From IMG/VR virus record IMGVR_UViG_3300044858_002105, positions 1 through 20,638 of that record: DNA of 20,638 bases. One strand, written 5' to 3'. Of the stretch, positions 12,495-18,715 are shown piece by piece. The notes under the pieces were generated by a model. The model was given only the letters and a program-made list of their open reading frames with translations. It had not been told where the DNA came from and made no database searches. Position 1 is the first letter of the stretch. Every line of letters begins with the position of its first letter. The translations under genes and the position numbers were made by a program. This DNA comes from a virus.

Positions 12495-13847
12495 ATGCCT
12501 ATTATCGGATTTGGTGGAGGATTTGGTGGAGGAGGAACCAGCTACATTAACGGTGTAGTTCCTACCAGTGCTGACCTACCTACAACTGTGGGTAATCCTC
12601 CAACGGATTCAGTGTATCTTGCCAAAGTTGGTTCCGGAGTATGGCTTATCAATAGGAAGCCAGCGGGGCTTTATGTTCGTGTAGCTGATAACGGAAACTT
12701 AAATGATTGGACTTATTTGGGGGCATTTCCGGAAGTCAATGCCGATGGTAACTGGGAACTGTATAATACAGCAGACCCCACCAAGGAGCTTAAATTTAGT
12801 TTGTCTGGCATCACCACCGGCACCGTCCGCACATTAACCGCGCCGAATGCCTCTGGCCGCATCCAGATCGAAGGCCAAGCCATCGGCGACACCACGCCCG
12901 CCGCAGGCACCTTCACCACGCTTCGCATCAACAGCACAAGCACACTTGAGGCGGGTATAGGCAGGCCGAACTTGGGCGTCATGGGATTCAACCGCCAAGA
13001 CGCGCCCTCGACATACCACTTTGCACACGGGTTTGACGGGACAAACAGGGCAGCGTTTTGCAGTGATGTCACATTTTTTGGATGGGCCAGCGGCAACGCA
13101 ACGTCGGTATCAAGCTGCGACATTCGCTTATTCCGTGATGCAGCAGGAACCCTCGGCCAACGCAACACCACCAACGCCCAAACCTTCAACATATACAACA
13201 CCTTCACCTCCTCCACGAACCACGAACGTCTACGTTTGGCTTGGGCAAGCAATGTCGCCATCATCGGCACGGAGAAGGGATCGGGCGGCGGGACGGCGAG
13301 GGCGCTGGAGTTTCAGACGGATGGGGCGACGGGCTTGAGCATTTCAACGGGCGGCAATGTCAGAATCGGGCCAACCAGCGGTTCTTCAACGGCACTCCTT
13401 GGCTGGAACAATAATTGCTTCATGCGTCCAGTTTCATCCACCACTGGCATTCTGACATTACTCAACAACGCCTTGGACGGTTTTAACCGCCTTAATTTCG
13501 GCGGCACAACCAGCAGCTTCCCCGCCCTAAAGCGAGACAGCGCAACGCTGCAAGTGAGGCTCGCGGATGATTCGGCGTTTGGTGCGCTCTCATGCGGTGC
13601 GCTGACCCTCAACGGCAACCTCGACGCCTCCACGCGGAACCTCGTCACCGACACCACGACCGGCACCAAGATCGGCACCGGCACCACGCAGAAGCTCGGC
13701 TTCTTTGGCGCAACGCCAGTGGATCGTCCTGAAACCGTGTCAAAACCAGATCCTTTCCAAGAAAGCGGAACAGTGGATGCGGATGCTCGGACTGCCGTCA
13801 ATGCTGTTATCGACCGACTACAAGAACTCGGCCTCATTGCCACTTAA
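12495..13847 (+). CDS. Tail-fibre-like or appendage protein with GC-rich central module
   Basis: 450 residues. The N-terminus is glycine-rich (GFGGGFGGGG). Residues about 20-75 form a small beta domain (TSADLPTTVGNPPTDSVYLA). The middle (about 102-413) is repetitive, Thr/Ser/Asn/Gly-rich, beta-helix-like (GTVRTLTAPNASGR, TTPAAGTFTTLRIN, GGGTARALEFQTDG). The C-terminus GTKIGTGTTQKLGFFGATPV plus a helix (ARTAVNAVIDRLQELGL) is a layout I associate with phage appendage proteins. DNA for the middle is clearly more GC-rich and uses C/G-ending codons, unlike both ends, pointing to a swapped module. It could be host-binding, but no enzymatic motif is visible. Confidence 0.6.
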   Translation: MPIIGFGGGFGGGGTSYINGVVPTSADLPTTVGNPPTDSVYLAKVGSGVWLINRKPAGLYVRVADNGNLNDWTYLGAFPEVNADGNWELYNTADPTKELKFSLSGITTGTVRTLTAPNASGRIQIEGQAIGDTTPAAGTFTTLRINSTSTLEAGIGRPNLGVMGFNRQDAPSTYHFAHGFDGTNRAAFCSDVTFFGWASGNATSVSSCDIRLFRDAAGTLGQRNTTNAQTFNIYNTFTSSTNHERLRLAWASNVAIIGTEKGSGGGTARALEFQTDGATGLSISTGGNVRIGPTSGSSTALLGWNNNCFMRPVSSTTGILTLLNNALDGFNRLNFGGTTSSFPALKRDSATLQVRLADDSAFGALSCGALTLNGNLDASTRNLVTDTTTGTKIGTGTTQKLGFFGATPVDRPETVSKPDPFQESGTVDADARTAVNAVIDRLQELGLIAT

Positions 13848-13852
13848 ACTCT

Positions 13853-14173
13853 ATGCTAACCAATCCTAACCCACTAACTACCGAACCCATCCCAGCGAAG
13901 GTGTTCGATAAACTACACGTATATAGCCTTTCAGCCATCCAACCGACCCAAGATTCGGGAAGCCTGACCGTGGAGCTTCTGCCATGCACTTCCGAAGGGG
14001 AGCTTGCAACTGGAGACAAAATTCAACGGTTGACTACTTCTTTATATCCTGCGATACAAGAAGTTCCTGAGCTTGCTTCGGCTTTTGCTGCTGTATTGGC
14101 TGCTATCCCTGCAACCCAAGCTTGGCTTAATCAACAAAATCAAACAAATGAAAATCCAACTGAATCTAACTAA
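13853..14173 (+). CDS. Hypothetical protein downstream of fibre-like gene
   Basis: 106 residues, ATG 13853, five bases after the fibre-like gene. It has an N-terminal proline-rich lead, a likely beta segment (KLHVYSLSAIQ; SLTVELLPCTSEGELATGD) and an alanine-rich helix (ASAFAAVLAAIPATQAWL) ending in a polar tail. Codon use returns to the window norm. No family is recognised. It may be an assembly partner of the fibre protein. Confidence 0.55.
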   Translation: MLTNPNPLTTEPIPAKVFDKLHVYSLSAIQPTQDSGSLTVELLPCTSEGELATGDKIQRLTTSLYPAIQEVPELASAFAAVLAAIPATQAWLNQQNQTNENPTESN

Positions 14174-14315
14174 CGAACAACTTGAAGTTGTCATGCAGTC
14201 CTTGGACATCGCAGTTAAAACTGGCGGCTTAAACGTTGCTCCGGTTGTCCTTCCGGTTGCCATCGAAATCCAAAAACAAGTAAAGCAAGCGGAACCTTCT
14301 AGCTCAGATGCCTAA
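14148..14315 (+). CDS. Small helical protein, unknown
   Basis: 55 residues from ATG 14148, overlapping the previous gene by 26 bases and the portal by 8. The sequence NLTNEQLEVVMQSLDIAVKT followed by GGLNVAPVVLPVAIEIQKQV resembles tiny ORFs I have seen near structural genes in other phages. Two helices are predicted. The function is unknown. Confidence 0.6.
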   Translation: MKIQLNLTNEQLEVVMQSLDIAVKTGGLNVAPVVLPVAIEIQKQVKQAEPSSSDA

Positions 14316-15990
14316 CGATTCTTACAGTAAAATCTCCATTCCCACAGAGCTTAGCGAAGCTCAGGAACAGCAGGGAACTGCTTCTTCTCTTTATTCTCGT
14401 CTAGAGGAGCACAGGGCAATCTTTTTGGATAGGGCTAGGGATTCGTCCAAGCTTACGATCCCCATGCTTATTCCCCCTGCTGGTTATGGAGAGCACACCA
14501 AATACGATACACCGTTCCAATCTATCGGTGCTCGTGGTGTTAATAACTTGGCATCCAAGCTTTTACTTGCTCTGTTTCCCCCAAACAGCCCATTTTTCCG
14601 TCTGGTCATTGATCCGTATGTCCTTGCCAAAGAAGCAGGAGAAGACGCAGATAAGCTTAAAACTGAGATGGATAAAGCCCTCTCAAAAATTGAACGCATG
14701 GCTATGCAGGAAGTTGAGACTTCAGCCTTGCGTGTTGGGGCTTATGAAGCCCTTCGCCACCTTATCGTAGCTGGTAACGTCCTTGTCCACACTCCGGAAA
14801 AGGGAGGTATTCGCGTGTTCCGCATGGACTCTTATGTGGTCAAACGTGACCCTTCCGGTCTTGTAACACACATTGTAGTCAAAGAGCGTGTTAGTCCTTT
14901 CAATCTTCCTGACAATGTTAAGGCTCTTCTGTCCGATCCGAATGTTGGGGTTAACAAAGAATACGTTGATCTTTACACAAAAATTTATTTGGAAGAAGAC
15001 GGTGACGGTTACGAGATTTGCCAAGAGCTTAACGGAATGGAAGTTCCGGAAACCAAGGGATATTACCCTGAAGATAAGATGCCTTGGCTTGCCCTCCGCT
15101 TTAACCGTATTGATGGTGAGGACTATGGGCGCGGATTTGTCGAAGAGTATCTAGGTGACCTCCGTTCCCTTGAAGCCCTGTCGCGTGCTGTGGTCGAAGC
15201 TACGGCTGCTGCCAGTAAAGTTGTCTTCATGGTCAACCCCACCGGAACAACGAGAATCAAATCCCTTGCTGATGCCCCTAACGGAGCTTTTATTAGCGGT
15301 GTTGCTTCGGATGTTACGGCTCTTCAGGTTGAAAAACGTGCTGACCTCCAGATCGTCAACCAGCTTATTCAAGACATACAATCTCGTCTCTCTTTCGCGT
15401 TCCTTCTCAATAGTGCAGTCCAACGCAACGCCGAGCGTGTAACTGCGGAGGAGATTCGCTTTATGGCTCAGGAATTGGAAACTACCCTAGGCGGGGCTTA
15501 TTCTATCTTGAGTCAGGAATTTCAGCTTCCCCTTGTTCGTCGGATCATGGATCGCATGGTCAAGCAAAAGCGTATGCCCAAGCTTCCCAAGGAAATCGTC
15601 AAGCCTATGATCGTCACTGGCGTCGAAGCCCTTGGCCGTGGGAACGATCTGGTAAAGCTGGATCAGTTCTTGGCTGGAGTTCAGCAAGCTATGGGGCCAG
15701 AGTCCCTCCGCTACCTCAATCCTATTGAGTATCTATCACGTAGGGCTGCTGCTCTTGGTATCGACACCGAGGGGCTTATTAAGACCCAAGAAGAACTTGA
15801 TGCTGAAAATCAGGCGGCTCAGCAAGCTCAGCAAGCACAGATGATGCAAGAAATGGCTCCTGACGCTCTCCGTGCCGCTGCTCAAGTTGCTAGTTCAACG
15901 CCCGAAACGGCTGCTGCTGCCACAAGCTTGCTGATGGGACAGCCCACCAATTTTGCAGATTTTACTCCTCCTTCCGCGAAGAGGGGGTAA
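14308..15990 (+). CDS. Portal (head-tail connector) protein, T7 gp8-like
   Basis: 560 residues (T7 gp8 is 536). It forms the dodecameric ring at the packaging vertex and the base of the tail. Characteristic segments: LYSRLEEHRAIFLDRARDSS near the N-terminus; TKYDTPFQSIGARGVNNLAS; KLLLALFPPNSPFFRL; FNRIDGEDYGRGFVEEYLGD; and LNSAVQRNAERVTAEEIRFM in the C-terminal crown region. The tail is Gln/Ala-rich (about 500-535). It overlaps the small upstream ORF and is followed by a 39-base gap before the scaffold. Confidence 0.95.
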   Translation: MPNDSYSKISIPTELSEAQEQQGTASSLYSRLEEHRAIFLDRARDSSKLTIPMLIPPAGYGEHTKYDTPFQSIGARGVNNLASKLLLALFPPNSPFFRLVIDPYVLAKEAGEDADKLKTEMDKALSKIERMAMQEVETSALRVGAYEALRHLIVAGNVLVHTPEKGGIRVFRMDSYVVKRDPSGLVTHIVVKERVSPFNLPDNVKALLSDPNVGVNKEYVDLYTKIYLEEDGDGYEICQELNGMEVPETKGYYPEDKMPWLALRFNRIDGEDYGRGFVEEYLGDLRSLEALSRAVVEATAAASKVVFMVNPTGTTRIKSLADAPNGAFISGVASDVTALQVEKRADLQIVNQLIQDIQSRLSFAFLLNSAVQRNAERVTAEEIRFMAQELETTLGGAYSILSQEFQLPLVRRIMDRMVKQKRMPKLPKEIVKPMIVTGVEALGRGNDLVKLDQFLAGVQQAMGPESLRYLNPIEYLSRRAAALGIDTEGLIKTQEELDAENQAAQQAQQAQMMQEMAPDALRAAAQVASSTPETAAAATSLLMGQPTNFADFTPPSAKRG

Positions 15991-16029
15991 TTAAAGAAAC
16001 TAACCCTAAAATTGAATAAGAAATAACAA

Positions 16030-16872
16030 ATGGCAAATACCATCGAAATTAAATCACCGGAAACTGGTGCTGATGCTCCTGTGACCGAAAACGAATCTAA
16101 CAGTCCAGAGGTCACAATACCCGAAATTGAGGTAATTGACCAGATGGGTGTTCCAACGGCACGCCCCAAACACGAGGAGGATCAAGAATCCCGCCCTGAG
16201 TGGTTGCCTGAGAAGTTCAAATCAGCCGAAGACATGGCTAAAGCTTACTCAGAGCTTGAAAAAAGGATGAGCACCCCTGCTCCTGCTAAAGAACCTGAAA
16301 CTACTGCTGAAATCGGTGAGCTTCTCCAAAAAGAAGTTGAGAACGTAGAAGAAGCAAAAACCGTAGAAGAGCCTAAAGCTCGTGATTTCACCAAATACTC
16401 TGAAGAATGGGCCGATAAAGGCGAACTTTCTGAGGATTCTTTTAGAGAACTGGCTGAAATGGGTATCCCTAAAGAAGTGGTTAATCGCTACATTGAGGGA
16501 GTTGAGGCTGTTCAGACTCGTCAAGTTGCAGAAGTTTATAATTCTGTCGGCGGGGAGGAAAACTACAAAGCAATGGTTGAGTGGGCATCTGGTAACCTCT
16601 CCAAAGAGGAAGTTGATGCTTACGATAGCCTAGTCACCGGAAACGATGTAACCAGCGTCCGTCTGGCAGCTAAGGGTCTTTGGGCGCAATACGTTGCTCA
16701 GAACGGCAAAGCTCCTAAACTGATTGGTGGATCGCAATCCATGTCTAGCAGCGTCTCGCCGTTCCGTAGCACTGCTGAAGTTGTCTCTGCTATGGCTGAT
16801 TCTCGATACGCTAATGATCCCGCTTACCGCCGCGATGTAGAAAAGAGACTTGAAATTTCGGATGTGTTGTAA
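16030..16872 (+). CDS. Scaffolding / capsid assembly protein, T7 gp9-like
   Basis: 280 residues, strongly acidic. It guides capsid assembly and leaves the mature head. The low-complexity acidic N-terminus (about 1-55) leads to RPEWLPEKFKSAEDMAKAYS, a signature of podovirus scaffolds. Then comes an E/K-rich helical stretch and a C-terminal helical domain (FRELAEMGIPKEVVNRYIEG; NGKAPKLIGG). The ATG follows AATAACAA with no Shine-Dalgarno. Its position between portal and capsid is as in T7. Confidence 0.9.
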   Translation: MANTIEIKSPETGADAPVTENESNSPEVTIPEIEVIDQMGVPTARPKHEEDQESRPEWLPEKFKSAEDMAKAYSELEKRMSTPAPAKEPETTAEIGELLQKEVENVEEAKTVEEPKARDFTKYSEEWADKGELSEDSFRELAEMGIPKEVVNRYIEGVEAVQTRQVAEVYNSVGGEENYKAMVEWASGNLSKEEVDAYDSLVTGNDVTSVRLAAKGLWAQYVAQNGKAPKLIGGSQSMSSSVSPFRSTAEVVSAMADSRYANDPAYRRDVEKRLEISDVL

Positions 16873-16875
16873 AAA

Positions 16876-16908
16876 AGCTGTTGACAGCTATTTATAAATA
16901 CGATAAAA
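16876..16908 (+). promoter_or_regulatory. Candidate regulatory site / promoter upstream of the capsid gene
   Basis: AGCTGT-TG-ACAGCT (16876-16889) is a 6-bp inverted repeat directly after the scaffold stop. It contains TTGACA (16881-16886), a perfect -35 hexamer, with TAAAAG 17 bp downstream as a poor -10. The same stretch carries the ATAAAAG motif (16903-16909). Either a host-type promoter, an operator or part of a phage promoter; the evidence is short motifs only. Confidence 0.3.
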
Positions 16909-17037
16909 GCATTTCAACCTGAAGAAATCGTTAGATTTAACAGAGTGGCTCCTTGCGAGGAACAACCCTATGAAGAATCTCATGTGACTATTCGGATAAC
17001 CAAAGACACAAAAACTAACTTAGAAAGACATAACTAA
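16885..17037 (+). other. Cryptic open frame without canonical start, between scaffold and capsid
   Basis: The 167-base gap holds an open frame from after TGA 16882 to TAA 17035. From about base 16903 it reads IKAFQPEEIVRFNRVAPCEE, then QPYEESHVTIRITKDTKTNL, ERHN, which looks like real protein. No ATG is in frame; a GTG at 16945 would give 30 residues, and ATA at 16903 gives 44. It could be a gene with an unusual start, a remnant or chance. It ends two bases before the capsid ATG. Confidence 0.3.
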
Positions 17038-17039
17038 TT

Positions 17040-17999
17040 ATGGCTAATTCTGATACCACTGCTTCGCGGTTGGGCCAGATCAACGCTACTGGTGACGCTT
17101 ATGCTCTTTTCCTGAAGAAGTTTGCGGGTGAGGTTCTCACGACTTTCACGACTGAGAACATCATGACACCGTTGCATACGGTTCGCACTATTTCCAACGG
17201 TAAGAGCGCTCAGTTTCCGGTGACGGGGATCGCCTCCGCGAAGTATCACGTTGCTGGTCAGTCGATTCTCGACGCTGGTAACTCCTACCTGTCCGCTATC
17301 AAACATGGCGAGCGGGTCATCTCGATTGATAACCTCCTGCTTGCTTCGACTTTCGTTGCTCGTATCGACGAGGCGATGAACCACTACGATGTGCGTTCCA
17401 TCTACTCGACGGAGCTTGGCCGTGCGCTGGCGATTAAGTTCGACCAGACCGTGCTGAAAGTCCTCATCAAAGCAGCGAGTGCCGCCGAAGTGTTCACTGG
17501 TAGCGGAACCGGAACTGTCTTGAACAAAGGCACTTCGGTCACCACTGGTGCAAACTTGGCTGCTGCTATCTACGAAGCTGCTCAAGTCCTTGACGAAAAG
17601 AACGTCCCTTCGGATGGTCGTTTCGTTGTGGTCAAACCCGCCGAATACTATGCGCTTGTGCAAGAGCTTGCTGCTCCTAACAAGCCTACTCCGGCTGGTT
17701 CCTACACTGATGGTCGCATTGCGGTTATCGGTGGGGTTCGCATCTACAAGTCCAACAACCTGCCTACCACGAATACTGGTGCTCAGGAGTCTGGAACCAA
17801 CACCAACTATGAAGGTGATTTCACCAACACGGTTGCTGTGGTCAGCCACAAAGCTGCTGTGGGAACTGTTAAACTGCTCGACCTCGCTGTTGAGTCGGAA
17901 TACCAGCTTACCCATCAGGGAACTTTGATGGTTGCGAAGTATGCGATGGGCCACGGTTCGCTGCGTCCGGAAACGGTCGTGGTGATCAAGAAGTCCTAA
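17040..17999 (+). CDS. Major capsid protein, T7 gp10-like
   Basis: 319 residues (T7 gp10A is 345), HK97-type fold by family. Close resemblance to T7: DAYALFLKKFAGEVLTTF near residue 20, then ISNGKSAQFPVTG, IKHGERVISIDNLLLA and the hallmark DEAMNHYDVRSIYSTELGRALA around 115-140. The C-terminal GTLMVAKYAMGHGSLRPETV is also typical. DNA here is more biased (GCT, CGT, ATC, AAG favoured), as expected of the most expressed virion gene. No slippery-frameshift extension like T7 gp10B was identified. A strong hairpin follows. Confidence 0.96.
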   Translation: MANSDTTASRLGQINATGDAYALFLKKFAGEVLTTFTTENIMTPLHTVRTISNGKSAQFPVTGIASAKYHVAGQSILDAGNSYLSAIKHGERVISIDNLLLASTFVARIDEAMNHYDVRSIYSTELGRALAIKFDQTVLKVLIKAASAAEVFTGSGTGTVLNKGTSVTTGANLAAAIYEAAQVLDEKNVPSDGRFVVVKPAEYYALVQELAAPNKPTPAGSYTDGRIAVIGGVRIYKSNNLPTTNTGAQESGTNTNYEGDFTNTVAVVSHKAAVGTVKLLDLAVESEYQLTHQGTLMVAKYAMGHGSLRPETVVVIKKS

Positions 18000-18010
18000 G
18001 CTTCTAACAC

Positions 18011-18097
18011 ATTTGAAGGGAGGGTTTCGGTGCTCTCGTCAGAAGGGTTTAGCTCATTTTACCTTCTGTTGCCCGATTCCCTCCCTTTCAAATTTTA
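18011..18097 (+). terminator. Hairpin terminator downstream of the capsid gene
   Basis: ATTTGAAGGGAGGG (18011-18024) pairs with CCCTCCCTTTCAAAT (18079-18093) with a one-base bulge, then TTTTAGG. Inside, TCGG (18027-18030) pairs with CCGA (18073-18076) and CAGAAGG (18040-18046) with CCTTCTG (18062-18068). T7 has its main late terminator at the same place, right after gene 10. The U-tract is short, so partial termination or RNA processing is possible. Confidence 0.6.
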
Positions 18098-18136
18098 GGT
18101 TGATCAAATGAGGAATTTTATCTAGCTTCCCTTTAT

Positions 18137-18715
18137 ATGGCACTTTCTATTACTTCCAAACTGGACGCTATCAACTGGATGCTTTCCTCTATTGGAGAAG
18201 CACCTATTAACCAGCTTGGAGGAGCCACCACAGTTGACGCAGACGTAGCGGAACAAACTTTGGATGAAATTAGCCGTCAGGTTCAATCTATTGGATGGCA
18301 TTTTAACACTGAAAAACACTACCCCCTTATCAGGGCAAACGATAAACGAATTTCAATTACTTCCGATATTGTCCGGATTGACGTAAGTAAGTTTGACTAC
18401 CCTAACATTGATCCGGTTCAACGTGGGGCTTATCTCTACGATAGCAAAAATCACACTTATCAATTCGATTACGATCTTGAGGCTGATCTGGTTAAGTTGA
18501 TGGATTGGGAGTATCTTCCACAACCTTTCAGGACTTACATAACAACCAAGGCTACACGAGTATTTCAAACCAAAGTGGTAGGTAGCGAATCACTGGCTAA
18601 CCAGCTTGCCACTGACGAGGCTTCTGCTTTTGCGGCTCTTAGGGAGTATGAAGCAGATACCGGAGATTACAGTGTGTTTGACAATTACGATGTAGCTAGT
18701 GTCCTAGACAGATAA
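18137..18715 (+). CDS. Tail tubular protein A (gatekeeper/adaptor), T7 gp11-like
   Basis: 192 residues (T7 gp11 is 196). It forms the ring connecting portal and nozzle. The start ALSITSKLDAINWMLSSIGE plus PINQLGG is the family signature; QVQSIGWHFNTEKHYPL and LPQPFRTYITTKATRVFQTK also fit. The stop TAA overlaps the next ATG by one base (TAATG). Confidence 0.93.
   Translation: MALSITSKLDAINWMLSSIGEAPINQLGGATTVDADVAEQTLDEISRQVQSIGWHFNTEKHYPLIRANDKRISITSDIVRIDVSKFDYPNIDPVQRGAYLYDSKNHTYQFDYDLEADLVKLMDWEYLPQPFRTYITTKATRVFQTKVVGSESLANQLATDEASAFAALREYEADTGDYSVFDNYDVASVLDR

Noticed and set aside
12713-13843. Long minus-strand and alternative plus-strand frames across the fibre-like gene
   Set aside because: They are explained by the high GC of the central module, which removes stop codons in other frames.
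16870-16884. Stop-codon readthrough of the scaffold into the cryptic open frame
   Set aside because: Both are in the same frame, but TAA at 16870 is followed by a second in-frame stop TGA at 16882, so two readthrough events would be needed.
17034-17954. A 306-codon open frame on the minus strand opposite the capsid gene
   Set aside because: It is a shadow of strong codon bias in the capsid gene; its product is polar without recognisable domains and no minus-strand gene is credible elsewhere.
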